DNA of 33,811 nucleotides from a virus: IMG/VR virus record IMGVR_UViG_3300010403_000019, positions 1 to 33,811 of that record; one strand, given 5' to 3'. Under the pieces are notes generated by a model that was not told the DNA's origin, searched no databases, and saw only the letters and a list, made by a program, of their open reading frames with translations. A program made the position numbers and the translations under genes. Position 1 is the stretch's first letter, and every line of letters begins with the position of its first letter. Shown here piece by piece: positions 1 through 5,802 of this stretch.

Positions 1-46
1 AAGACTCAGGCCTATCAAACCCTGCTTGAAATATTGATATGCTCAT
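1..46 (-). CDS. Start of long Ser/Arg-repeat paralog (continues at 33811)
   Basis: The ATG at 46-44 is preceded on the minus strand by GGAATTAAAATG, a Shine-Dalgarno-like GGAA 6 bases before the start codon. Reading continues through base 1. Because 1-39 equals 33773-33811, it runs on without a frame change to the stop at 33512-33510, giving 102 residues in the circular molecule. The N-terminus is identical to that of the short paralog at 66-251. See the companion entry at 33510-33811 for the body of the protein. Confidence 0.55.
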   Translation of the reverse strand, partial: MSISIFQAGFDRPES

Positions 47-49
47 TTT
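1..49. repeat. Junction repeat copy A (39-bp terminal overlap, 49-bp internal direct repeat)
   Basis: Bases 1-39 are identical to 33773-33811, the very end of the window, which suggests a circular molecule or a contig cut inside a repeat. Bases 1-49 are also identical to 206-254 and diverge at base 50. On the minus strand the unit encodes the first residues (MSISIFQAGF...) of both Ser/Arg-repeat proteins. Whether the end identity is circular permutation, a true terminal repeat or an assembly overlap cannot be decided from the sequence. Confidence 0.9.
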
Positions 50-65
50 AATTCCATAAATAATT

Positions 66-251
66 TTAAGCCCTAGACCTAGACCTAGACCCAGACATAG
101 ACCTAGACCTAGACCCAGACATAGACCTACACCAAGACCTACACCAAGACCCAGACATAGACCTAGACCTAGACCAAGACATAGACCTACACCAAGATCT
201 ACACCAAGACTCAGGCCTATCAAACCCTGCTTGAAATATTGATATGCTCAT
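66..251 (-). CDS. Ser/Arg/Trp/Cys dipeptide-repeat protein, short paralog
   Basis: This is a 61-residue product. The first 14 residues (MSISIFQAGFDRPE) are unique sequence. The rest is a (Ser/Cys)-X repeat with X mostly Arg, Trp, Met or Gly, encoded by the hexamer array, ending SRSRSRA. The ATG overlaps the stop of the preceding gene (ATGA at 251-248), so translation is probably coupled to it. A second gene with the same N-terminus begins 19 bases after this stop. I recognise no family. The alternating pattern recalls low-complexity RS-type segments, but no function follows from that. Coding is supported by the coupled start, the paralog with its own Shine-Dalgarno and the absence of stops; translation remains an inference. 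Confidence 0.55.
   Translation of the reverse strand: MSISIFQAGFDRPESWCRSWCRSMSWSRSRSMSGSWCRSWCRSMSGSRSRSMSGSRSRSRA
72..210. repeat. Left degenerate hexanucleotide array
   Basis: This is a head-to-tail array of 6-bp units with plus-strand consensus CCTAGA and frequent point variants CCAAGA, CCCAGA, CATAGA and CCTACA. Variants recur in higher-order blocks: for example the series CCAAGA-CCCAGA-CATAGA also appears in the right array. Read on the minus strand the unit is TCTAGG, giving a Ser-X dipeptide repeat. The array lies inside the first Ser/Arg-rich gene. Slippage or recombination would add or remove whole codon pairs without changing frame. Confidence 0.95.
123..244. repeat. 122-bp direct repeat, left copy (identical to 33690-33811)
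   Basis: The 122 bases at 123-244 match 33690-33811 exactly by eye. They contain the end of the hexamer array plus the non-repetitive tail beginning TCAGGCCTATCAAACCCTGC. The sequences differ immediately upstream, so this is a duplicated array end and not simply the same contig end read twice. It corresponds to the N-terminal coding part of the two paralogous Ser/Arg-rich proteins. Such a repeat would be a hotspot for homologous recombination, and the element encodes its own Bet annealase. Confidence 0.85.
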
Positions 252-580
252 TTTTGTTTTTTTGGCAATTCATGCTTCCATTCTGTTGCATCAACTATGC
301 AATCTCTATTGACAATAACATTGTCAACAAATGGCTCTACTTCATCTAGCGTTCCGTCTTTTAGTGAATTATGAAATCTCCCGCTATCGGCGATCCATGA
401 GCATTCTTCTAATAGCAGCTCTTTATCTGTTAATAGAGTTAATTTTCCTACAAGATGCATTGTTACTGTTCTAATAAAATATGGCTTACCAATTATCCAT
501 GGCGATTTTTCAGTTGTTGGTTCTGAAAACATACTTTTAATTTCTTTTATCTGTGCAAATGTTAAGTTGTCTATGTTCAT
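248..580 (-). CDS. Conserved phage protein (DUF6948-like)
   Basis: This is a 110-residue protein starting MNIDNLTFAQIKEIKSMF. That start is chosen over the upstream in-frame ATG (619) because AAGGA lies about 8 bases before it (AAGGAACTAAAATAATG). The pattern SPWIIGKPYFIRTVTM, then WIADSGRF, a short acidic stretch with EVEPF, and IVDATEW followed by LPKKQK at the C-terminus matches a widespread small phage family with unknown function, which I believe is DUF6948. It sits downstream of bet in the early recombination operon. Its stop overlaps the start of the Ser/Arg-repeat gene (ATGA). No catalytic motif is visible. The family recall is from memory and unverified. Confidence 0.75.
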   Translation of the reverse strand: MNIDNLTFAQIKEIKSMFSEPTTEKSPWIIGKPYFIRTVTMHLVGKLTLLTDKELLLEECSWIADSGRFHNSLKDGTLDEVEPFVDNVIVNRDCIVDATEWKHELPKKQK

Positions 581-630
581 TATTTTAGTTCCTTTTGTTG
601 GTATATATTTTTCATGCACTCATTTTTCAT

Positions 631-819
631 TTAATCTGTGTGAATATAAGAGCTTATCCCGCAGGAAATACAATTAATTTTATTGTCTTTATTCTTTCCC
701 ATTAGGTAATGACCATAATTGTCATATCCTAATATTTCACCTAAAAATGACATTTTTTTTACTCCCGGGTTTATATTTAAAATATTGAATAAAATTTCAT
801 CTATATGCTTCGGTAACAT
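631..819 (-). CDS. Small hypothetical protein
   Basis: A 62-residue product lying 11 bases downstream of the bet stop in the same operon. The ribosome-binding site is weak (GATAAGATTATG). It has one Cys pair (CISC) near the C-terminus and no membrane segment. I do not recognise a family. It is kept because it fills the only gap between bet and the DUF6948-like gene and is co-directional with both; the gap could instead be non-coding. Confidence 0.5.
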   Translation of the reverse strand: MLPKHIDEILFNILNINPGVKKMSFLGEILGYDNYGHYLMGKNKDNKINCISCGISSYIHTD

Positions 820-830
820 AATCTTATCAA

Positions 831-1922
831 TTATTTAACATCGCTCTGACGTTTAACATAAATATAATTTAGCTCCGCATGGTTTTCGATAGGGCACTCT
901 CGAATCATGTCAGCTGCAATGTCGAGCGTGTCTCTGGATTTAGCTTTCTCAAGTTGCTTCTTAACCTGTTCATACATTATTGGAGATACAACATGATCAT
1001 GCTCAGGAATTTCATCAATATTTGCTGTTATCTCTCCATTTTTATCGAGAATGTCAAGTTCACCTGTTATTTTGTTCGCCTTGAAGAAGTCAGCTCTTTC
1101 CTTGTAAAGCTTCCTAAGCGATAAAACCTCTTCTGTCTGAAGATATTTTTTTGGAATCGTCAGAGCTATTTTGTCCATCTCAGCTATGCTCGTAGCATCT
1201 TCAAGCTGAGCTCTTAAAGCTACGAAATCTATTGAGCTTTCTTCTTTCTCAGAAATCAAATTATTGATGTGAGCAGAATAAATTTCTTTTCTGGACGTTT
1301 GCGTGCTAACAACGCCATCCTCGAATGTTTTCCCTTCCATCTCTTCAGCAGTAGGGGACTGATCTATAATGTCAGGGAATGCCTTTCTAAGGGCTTGAGC
1401 TTCAGCACACTTTGCTAGTTGAGCGTATGGCCTTTTCTTCCACATTGCGTTTGGTGATGAGCTATCCTTTCCAGATGTTGCATAGTTCTCTTTCCAGAAT
1501 TCTTTTGCTGAGAACTCAACGATAATTCCGTTATTCATCATTTTAGAAACAGTGACTTTGCACCACTTTGGATATGTTACTGTTACGCCGCTAATGGTCT
1601 CTGTAACGTCATCCCCGAACTCAGGGTCACTCTGGCCAGCATAGCAGCCAGATCGTTGAGCTTGAATGCGATACAAGCCAATTCCTGGCATAACTATGTC
1701 GCGCCAATCATACTTACCTGTTTTTGCGTCCTTAACACTCATTGGGACAATGTGAACTGGTTTTTGAAGAGGATCAAGTGATCTAGCTTTACAGTACGAC
1801 CAAACCATTGCAATGCTGCTATCCGCTGCCCCAGGATAAATTGAGTTTTTCATTGCTGAATAAACGTGCTCGTCAATTGTTGCTATATCAAATACTTGTG
1901 ATTTTGATTGTAAATTGCTCAT
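831..1922 (-). CDS. bet: Phage recombination protein Bet (RecT/Red-beta family annealase)
   Basis: A 363-residue protein. Residues about 20-200 hold the Bet core: an N-terminal segment with AMVWSYCKARSLDPLQKPVH, then MPGIGLYRIQAQRSG, a central beta-rich part, and MWKKRPYAQLAKCAEAQALR followed by KAFPDI. These are hallmark blocks of the lambda Bet/RecT single-strand annealing proteins, which form rings or filaments on ssDNA and pair it with a complementary strand. The C-terminal 150 residues are charged and variable, as usual. AAGGA lies about 10 bases upstream of the ATG. The neighbouring upstream gene is a RecE-like exonuclease, so the pair forms a two-component recombination system. It may also recombine the direct repeats of this genome. 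Confidence 0.93.
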   Translation of the reverse strand: MSNLQSKSQVFDIATIDEHVYSAMKNSIYPGAADSSIAMVWSYCKARSLDPLQKPVHIVPMSVKDAKTGKYDWRDIVMPGIGLYRIQAQRSGCYAGQSDPEFGDDVTETISGVTVTYPKWCKVTVSKMMNNGIIVEFSAKEFWKENYATSGKDSSSPNAMWKKRPYAQLAKCAEAQALRKAFPDIIDQSPTAEEMEGKTFEDGVVSTQTSRKEIYSAHINNLISEKEESSIDFVALRAQLEDATSIAEMDKIALTIPKKYLQTEEVLSLRKLYKERADFFKANKITGELDILDKNGEITANIDEIPEHDHVVSPIMYEQVKKQLEKAKSRDTLDIAADMIRECPIENHAELNYIYVKRQSDVK

Positions 1923-1935
1923 TTTTTATGATTCC

Positions 1936-2724
1936 TTAAATGCTTATTGTTTGAGTTTCGTAAGTTGGCCATTTGTTTTCGTTAAAGCACTTCTTGTAGT
2001 CAACTAAAGCCGACTTATAAAATTCACGTCCAATATCAATGGCAGCTTCGTCCAGAACATAAACAGCGCAAGCGTAAGGTGGGTTTTTCTCTATTGCAAT
2101 TATTATGAAATTATTGCAATTTGTTCCTTTAGCTGCATTCATTCCATCTAAGAGCATGGCTGCTTGAACATGATACCCATACTTTCTGATTGAATATCGA
2201 AATGTATCTGGATTTGCGTCATCTGTCGTTTTTAGATCAACAATCATATTGTTGCTCATGATGTCAGGTCGACATTTGCAAAGAACTCCTGTTAAAGGGT
2301 CGTTCCAGTATATTGAGTTTTCGTAAGTAGCATTGAATATAAGTCTACCAGCCTGATCATGGTTCATTAAACTGTTTGCCATATCGGATAATTGATTGTA
2401 GTCATCAATGTCAATAATTGATTTACCTCCTCTTTCTTCTTGAATTTTCGCCCAGTATTTTTTCCCGTCAGTAGTTCTCCTGTCGACTTTATCGCAAACT
2501 ATAAATCTATCTTTGAATGATTCGTTTTCAAGAATATAGGTATGAAATGCGTTTCCAAATATAGTAGATGGCGTATCTTTTTCTCTAGTCTCTCTTTTTG
2601 GATTTACATATTCATGCCAGTAATGAAGTGGAGATTTTTTGAATGCCATTACGCCTGATCTGCTTATCCCATCGCTGGAGTGATAGTCTTCATTTGATAG
2701 GCTATTATATATTCCTGGTTTCAT
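1936..2724 (-). CDS. RecE-like PD-(D/E)XK exonuclease (DUF3799 type)
   Basis: A 262-residue protein with the PD-(D/E)XK nuclease signature: H61 in GNAFHTYIL, D154 in CRPDIM, D163-x-K165 in IVDLKTT, and Q187 in YHVQAAM. The N-terminal phrase ISRSGVMAFKKSPLHYW is typical of RecE/exodeoxyribonuclease VIII-like phage enzymes. These resect dsDNA 5'-3' to leave 3' tails for the annealase. It lies directly upstream of bet, 13 bases apart. Its ATG overlaps the preceding stop (TTATGA) and GAGAGGA stands about 10 bases upstream, fixing the start. It is shorter than E. coli RecE (866 aa), as is normal for phage versions that keep only the catalytic domain. Confidence 0.9.
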   Translation of the reverse strand: MKPGIYNSLSNEDYHSSDGISRSGVMAFKKSPLHYWHEYVNPKRETREKDTPSTIFGNAFHTYILENESFKDRFIVCDKVDRRTTDGKKYWAKIQEERGGKSIIDIDDYNQLSDMANSLMNHDQAGRLIFNATYENSIYWNDPLTGVLCKCRPDIMSNNMIVDLKTTDDANPDTFRYSIRKYGYHVQAAMLLDGMNAAKGTNCNNFIIIAIEKNPPYACAVYVLDEAAIDIGREFYKSALVDYKKCFNENKWPTYETQTISI

Positions 2725-2936
2725 AAAGAATTAATCCTCTCTTTTATTTTGTTTATTTTTTCATCATAGAATTTCATGGACATGTAATGATTGTTTTTTA
2801 TAACCTTTAGTGTGTCATACAACGCTTTTCTATACGAGTCTAGAGCAATAAGATACATTTTTAGATCCTCTTTGCTTGATTTTGAGATTAAGTCTTCGTT
2901 CATGTCTTTAATTTCTGTGTATGAAGTTCTTTTCAT
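2721..2936 (-). CDS. Small coiled-coil hypothetical protein
   Basis: 71 residues starting MKRTSYTEIKDMNE. The ATG at 2936 is preferred to an upstream one at 2954 because it forms an ATGA overlap with the previous stop and has GAG at a suitable distance. The protein is predominantly helical and highly charged, with no Cys pairs or membrane segment. Its stop overlaps the exonuclease start. By position it may be an accessory to the exonuclease/Bet pair, but no motif supports a specific role. Confidence 0.65.
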   Translation of the reverse strand: MKRTSYTEIKDMNEDLISKSSKEDLKMYLIALDSYRKALYDTLKVIKNNHYMSMKFYDEKINKIKERINSL

Positions 2937-3175
2937 AATAAGCTCGGCAACCATTGATTTTTCATTAATAATTTTTCATGATTTATTGGCTTTTTCTTAC
3001 GGAGAAGATAGTCTAATAAATTTATTTGTATAGTTTTTTCACTTACTGTTAGTTCAAAACCATCATTTTCTAAAATAAACTTCTTTGCATCCTCTTTTGT
3101 TTTAAATATGTTTGTCATTTTTCCTGTTTTTCTTGATGTTATTATGTATTGATTAAACTCCATTGTTTCTATCAT
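2933..3175 (-). CDS. Small hypothetical protein
   Basis: 80 residues starting MIETMEFNQYIITSRKTGKM. AAGGAAATAAAATG gives a clear Shine-Dalgarno. The ATG overlaps the stop of the preceding membrane peptide (ATGA), so I use it in place of the upstream ATG at 3223. The middle (NIFKTKEDAKKFILEN) looks like a small alpha/beta domain used in many short phage proteins. I recognise no family. It is part of the chain of ATGA-coupled genes in the early left operon. Confidence 0.65.
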   Translation of the reverse strand: MIETMEFNQYIITSRKTGKMTNIFKTKEDAKKFILENDGFELTVSEKTIQINLLDYLLRKKKPINHEKLLMKNQWLPSLL

Positions 3176-3351
3176 TTTATTTCCTTGTTCATAATTCTGA
3201 ATATTGTTTTTTTTAATCCGCATGCCCTATTGTAGATAAATCGCTTTAATGACCCATATTCTCTACATAAATATGCAACTGAAAATATAACTATCATTGC
3301 ATCAGAGGATAAGGCTAGTAAAAATGCAGTAAAAACCTGGAAATCTGTCAT
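3172..3351 (-). CDS. Small membrane protein (59 aa)
   Basis: This is a 59-codon frame starting MTDFQVFTAFLLALSSDAM. Residues about 5-27 form one hydrophobic segment, followed by a basic C-terminal tail (LKRFIY, LKKTIFRIMNKEIK), consistent with a single-pass inner-membrane peptide with the positive tail inside. It fits exactly between its neighbours: the start lies 1 base after the previous stop, and its TGA overlaps the next ATG (AAAATGA). GGA lies about 10 bases upstream of the start. Its function is unknown; superinfection exclusion or interference with a host membrane process would be speculation. Confidence 0.6.
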   Translation of the reverse strand: MTDFQVFTAFLLALSSDAMIVIFSVAYLCREYGSLKRFIYNRACGLKKTIFRIMNKEIK

Positions 3352-3352
3352 T

Positions 3353-3583
3353 TTAATTATTCCTTGATGCTATAAAGTAGAAGTGATCAATCGTGATAAG
3401 GCCGTTATCTATAATTGATTTTATTACATCGCCCCTTCTGTTTTTTATAGATTCTTTTACTATTATAGGTATATATTTTCTTATAGTTTCTTCATCCTCC
3501 TCTACTTTTGAGTGACACGATAATAATTTAAGTCCTAAACTTTCTAATGATAATGAGATTATTTGTTTGTCTAAATTATTCAT
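3353..3583 (-). CDS. First gene of the leftward early operon, hypothetical
   Basis: 76 residues starting MNNLDKQIISLSLESLGLKL. The start at 3583 has AAGGA 8 bases upstream (AAGGATTTTAACAATG) and lies just after the promoter/operator region. An in-frame ATG at 3631 lies within operator 1 and is rejected. The protein is mixed alpha/beta with charged helices and no recognisable HTH, zinc site or membrane segment. As first gene after the leftward promoter it might be a regulator (cII/antirepressor-like position) or an anti-host protein. No motif decides. Confidence 0.65.
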   Translation of the reverse strand: MNNLDKQIISLSLESLGLKLLSCHSKVEEDEETIRKYIPIIVKESIKNRRGDVIKSIIDNGLITIDHFYFIASRNN

Positions 3584-3617
3584 TGTTAAAATCCTTTTTT
3601 TGTTAGTTCTAGGCCAG

Positions 3618-3644
3618 CTTATATCAATCATTGATACTCGTCAA
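3618..3644 (-). promoter_or_regulatory. Leftward early promoter
   Basis: On the minus strand the -35 box is TTGACG (3644-3639) and the -10-like box is TATAAG (3623-3618), with a 15-base spacer, slightly short. Operator 1 lies between and over the boxes. This would drive the recombination operon starting at 3583. Confidence 0.5.
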
Positions 3645-3659
3645 TATAAATGATTGATA
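3622..3659. promoter_or_regulatory. Two operators for the Cro/CI-like regulator
   Basis: Operator 1 (3622-3636) is TATCAATCATTGATA, a perfect dyad around its central C. Operator 2 (3645-3659) is TATAAATGATTGATA, the same site inverted with one mismatch. Their centres are 23 bp apart, roughly two helical turns. Operator 1 overlaps the leftward promoter and operator 2 overlaps the -35 box of the rightward promoter. The adjacent 62-aa HTH gene is the natural ligand. Binding is inferred. Confidence 0.65.
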
Positions 3660-3681
3660 TTTTTTTTATTTCTAGTATTAT
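3654..3681 (+). promoter_or_regulatory. Rightward promoter of the repressor-like gene
   Basis: The -35 box is TTGATA (3654-3659) and the -10 box is TATTAT (3676-3681), with a 16-base spacer. It lies 29 bases before the HTH gene start. The -35 box is inside operator 2, so autoregulation is likely. Confidence 0.5.
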
Positions 3682-3709
3682 CTGTAAATACAAACCTTGA
3701 GAGACTTAT

Positions 3710-3898
3710 ATGATAAAAATACGTGGGATTAAAAACTTAAGAATAGCTCTTTTAATGACACAGAAAGAGTTAGCCAGCGCGTTGTCAGTAACGCAACCCT
3801 TTATATCCTTTTTAGAAAAAGGGGGTAACTGCATCGATCGAACAAAGAAATTAATATTTGATCTTGCTGAAAGTAAAAATATAGAGTTTAAATTTTGA
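3710..3898 (+). CDS. Cro/CI-like HTH (XRE family) regulator
   Basis: A 62-residue protein that is almost entirely one helix-turn-helix domain. RIALLMTQKELASALSVTQP contains helix 2, turn and recognition helix 3, followed by FISFLEKGG, the usual XRE continuation. There is no C-terminal cleavage or dimerisation domain, so it resembles Cro or a minimal plasmid/phage repressor more than a LexA-like CI. It is transcribed divergently from the recombination operon, with two dyad operators in the 78-base gap before it. It is the only obvious candidate for the lysogeny switch. The Shine-Dalgarno is weak (GAGAG about 8 bases upstream). Confidence 0.85.
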   Translation: MIKIRGIKNLRIALLMTQKELASALSVTQPFISFLEKGGNCIDRTKKLIFDLAESKNIEFKF

Positions 3899-3928
3899 CA
3901 ATCAATTAGAAAAAATTGGAGTTTTATA

Positions 3929-4423
3929 ATGAAAAATTATTCATGGGTTTGGTTTTGTCCAATATGCAATTCTGTTTACGAAAAAGGGATAATAGATTGC
4001 TATATTTGTAGATCTAAAGAAGCCGAAGATTTTAAAAAACAGATGTCAAGTCCTGTGGTTAATAATAAAGATGAGGATATGAAACCATTTGATTTAGATA
4101 AAGCGATGGCGGGTGAGAAGGTTGTTGATAATACTGGAAGCATAGCAGTCGATTTTAAGTTTTGGGAAAAACTTAATAGCATTGAATTTTTATTTGAAAG
4201 AAGAGATGGGTATCTTTATTGCATGAAATATTCCATTGAGGGTTCATTTAATGGATTATTCATGGCTCCCACAAAAAAGAAAGGGTGGGTAAATTTATAT
4301 AAATCAAAACATGACTTGCCAACAACAAGTAGAGATATTTATTCATCAAAAGAAAAGGCAAAGCAGTGGGCTGAAGGTTTTGATATGGATTCAATACAAA
4401 TAGAAATCGAGTGGGAGGCGTGA
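3929..4423 (+). CDS. Zinc-ribbon phage protein with C-terminal conserved domain
   Basis: 164 residues. The N-terminus has two Cys pairs, CPIC (residues 10-13) and CYIC (24-27), suggesting a zinc ribbon. From about residue 50 the phrase MKPFDLDKAMAGEKVV begins a second segment I know from many phage hypothetical proteins (the kPFDLekAlaGe motif), here followed by a beta-rich stretch about residues 80-150. GGAG lies 9 bases upstream. It is the second gene of the rightward operon. DNA or protein binding is possible, but its function is unknown. Confidence 0.75.
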   Translation: MKNYSWVWFCPICNSVYEKGIIDCYICRSKEAEDFKKQMSSPVVNNKDEDMKPFDLDKAMAGEKVVDNTGSIAVDFKFWEKLNSIEFLFERRDGYLYCMKYSIEGSFNGLFMAPTKKKGWVNLYKSKHDLPTTSRDIYSSKEKAKQWAEGFDMDSIQIEIEWEA

Positions 4424-4424
4424 T

Positions 4425-4640
4425 ATGCCTGAAGTAAAAATTCCTGTCCAAGCATCAAAAATTTATTATTATTGCGATGAATGTTATTCTCCAGTTAACA
4501 ATGGTGTTAGATTATTTAACAAGCATATTTGTTTGTCGGTTCATCCTCCCAAGTATATTCATTATTGCCCGCTTTGCGATAAAGAGTTTAATCTTGATAA
4601 ATCATATCCATCGATTGAGTTTATTATGTTAGAGGAATAA
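4425..4640 (+). CDS. Small zinc-finger-like protein
   Basis: 71 residues with CDEC (residues 17-20), a central His and Cys (KHICLSVHPP), and CPLC (49-52), a four-plus Cys/His arrangement typical of a small zinc ribbon. The start codon lies one base after the preceding stop (TGATATG), with GGGAGG just upstream, so translation is coupled. It belongs to the cluster of Cys-rich small proteins on this side of the origin. Specific family unknown. Confidence 0.65.
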   Translation: MPEVKIPVQASKIYYYCDECYSPVNNGVRLFNKHICLSVHPPKYIHYCPLCDKEFNLDKSYPSIEFIMLEE

Positions 4641-4642
4641 AA

Positions 4643-4672
4643 ATGACTGAAGAAATCGAGAGGGAGGAGTGA
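4643..4672 (+). CDS. Tiny leader-like frame upstream of 4674 gene
   Basis: A nine-codon frame, MTEEIEREE, whose last codons encode the strong GGGAGGAG ribosome-binding site of the next gene and whose TGA ends one base before that ATG. It could couple translation between 4640 and 4674, or be the degraded end of a former gene. Only the overlap geometry supports it. Confidence 0.2.
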   Translation: MTEEIEREE

Positions 4673-4673
4673 G

Positions 4674-4967
4674 ATGAAAACAATAGTGATAATTGAAGAA
4701 CAAGACATCATTGATGCCACAAAAAGACACTATAATGGTCAGGCATTTAAACTGGTATCCAATCCTGAATATTCAGATTTATTTATAGGGTATGGAAATT
4801 ATTTGATGCCTCATCTTTTGCAAGGTTTTGAACTTCACTTGTACGAACTGATAGAAAAAAGAAACGGAGAGCCAATAAATTTGAGCAGCTTGTTAGAAAT
4901 AACGCCCGAGTTCAGATTAAAGTTAGCAGAATTAACGATAGTGGAAGGGGAAATTAATGGCCGCTAA
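4674..4967 (+). CDS. Hypothetical early protein
   Basis: 97 residues starting MKTIVIIEEQDIIDATKRHY, preceded by an excellent Shine-Dalgarno (GGGAGGAGTGAGATG). The composition is ordinary for a soluble alpha/beta protein. There is no Cys cluster or membrane segment and no family that I recognise. Its 3' end overlaps the 30-codon gene that begins at 4957. Its place between zinc-finger genes and YopX marks it as an early accessory gene of the plasmid/lysogeny side. Confidence 0.65.
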   Translation: MKTIVIIEEQDIIDATKRHYNGQAFKLVSNPEYSDLFIGYGNYLMPHLLQGFELHLYELIEKRNGEPINLSSLLEITPEFRLKLAELTIVEGEINGR

Positions 4968-5049
4968 ACCAAAAAAGATTATAACAGTAAAAGAGATTCG
5001 CAAAGAACTTAAAATGGCTCAAGTGGAGATCGAGGCTAGTGATGCGTGA
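4957..5049 (+). CDS. 30-aa basic peptide
   Basis: A short frame starting MAAKPKKIITVKEIRKELKM, ending EIEASDA. It has a strong Shine-Dalgarno (GGAAGGGGAAATTAATG), starts inside the previous gene and ends just inside the next one (ATG at 5042, stop at 5047-5049). The doubly overlapping, coupled layout and dense Lys/Arg helix argue for a real small gene. Function unknown; perhaps a small nucleic-acid-binding helix. Confidence 0.5.
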   Translation: MAAKPKKIITVKEIRKELKMAQVEIEASDA

Positions 5050-5335
5050 GATAAAGTTTAGAATTTTTATACAAAATAGGATGGTTGATTTTGATGATTT
5101 AAGAGAGTTTATTAATTGGATGTATCATGTTCACTATAGCGATGAATCAATTATAATGCAATACACAGGACTAAAGGATCAAAATGGTGTCGATATTTAC
5201 GAAAGCGATATTTTGAACGGAAACAGAATCGTTAAATGGGATAGCGAGTCAGCAGGGTTTTTTGTTGAGCATGGATTCTCGAAGTCTGACGTTGTAATTG
5301 GAAATATTTACGAAAATCCTGATTTAATAAAATAA
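5042..5335 (+). CDS. YopX family protein
   Basis: A 97-residue protein starting MREIKFRIFIQNRMVDFDD. The blocks IIMQYTGLKDQNGVDIYESD, then a beta-rich region, and VVIGNIYENPDL at the C-terminus are the signature of the YopX family (Pfam YopX), a small beta-barrel protein common in phages and plasmids with unknown role. The ATG at 5042 is favoured over the GTG one codon before it; GAGG precedes it by 6 bases. It is the last gene before the replication origin. Confidence 0.9.
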   Translation: MREIKFRIFIQNRMVDFDDLREFINWMYHVHYSDESIIMQYTGLKDQNGVDIYESDILNGNRIVKWDSESAGFFVEHGFSKSDVVIGNIYENPDLIK

Positions 5336-5340
5336 AAAAC

Positions 5341-5481
5341 GCCGCTAGGTTAGGGGACTTATCGGCAAAAGAAGGAATATACACAATAAACGAGGAGTTT
5401 ATTGCGCGCGAGTTTTCAAGGGCGACCATTCCGTGGAGCAACCAATTTTATGTTCCACGGCAAAATCTTATTAAAAATTAG
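5341..5481 (+). pseudogene. Open frame without start: possible 3' remnant of a lost gene
   Basis: The frame ending at TAG 5479-5481 reads AARLGDLSAKEGIYTINEEF and continues with about 27 more protein-like residues, ending QNLIKN, without any stop. There is no ATG, GTG or TTG start nearby, and the frame differs from YopX just upstream. The amino-acid composition is ordinary and not AT-skewed, and GC is higher than the surroundings. This suggests the tail of a decayed or transferred gene. It contains a 7-bp inverted repeat, CCGTGGA (5431-5437) with TCCACGG (5454-5460). It could also be chance. Confidence 0.3.
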
Positions 5482-5544
5482 TCATAAGTTTAACTCTTTG
5501 ATTCCCTTAAATTAACATCTCTTAATCTGAAATTGCGCACAGTC

Positions 5545-5567
5545 TTATCAACAGAATCTGTGGATAA
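5545..5567. promoter_or_regulatory. DnaA boxes
   Basis: TGTGGATAA at 5559-5567 is a perfect inverse of the consensus TTATCCACA. TTATCAACA at 5545-5553 is a one-mismatch box in the opposite orientation, 5 bases away. Host DnaA would bind here beside the iterons. Confidence 0.75.
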
Positions 5568-5577
5568 CTTTAAAATT

Positions 5578-5671
5578 TAGTCCCTAATTATACTTTTGTA
5601 GTCCCTAATTATACTTTTATCATGTTTTTTTAGTCCCTAATCATACTTTTGTAGTCCCTAATTATACTTTT
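5578..5671 (+). repeat. Four iterons (Rep binding sites)
   Basis: Units of TAGTCCCTAATTATACTTTT start at 5578, 5599, 5631 and 5652. Units 1, 2 and 4 are identical; unit 3 has C for T in TAATCATAC. Start-to-start distances are 21, 32 and 21 bp, so the two pairs are separated by exactly one extra helical turn and all sites face the same side of the helix. They immediately precede the AT-rich region and the Rep_3 gene, as in iteron plasmids. Confidence 0.92.
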
Positions 5672-5720
5672 TCTCGCCTACTTTCATATTAAAATCAACA
5701 GCTTACACTACCCTATAAAC

Positions 5721-5755
5721 AAGATTATAAACAAGCTTTTAAGATTATAAGCAAG
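5721..5755 (+). repeat. AT-rich direct repeats of the unwinding region
   Basis: AAGATTATAAACAAG (5721-5735) and AAGATTATAAGCAAG (5741-5755) are 15-bp copies with one mismatch, 20 bp apart. They resemble the 13-mer-type repeats where DnaA/Rep melt the duplex. Strand opening is inferred from position. Confidence 0.6.
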
Positions 5756-5802
5756 TAATAAACACGAGTCTCTTTTTTTAAAAAACCATTAAAAGCATTT
5801 TA

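Noticed and set aside
879-1124. Plus-strand frame inside bet
   Set aside because: Antisense shadow of a clearly conserved gene with no start signal.
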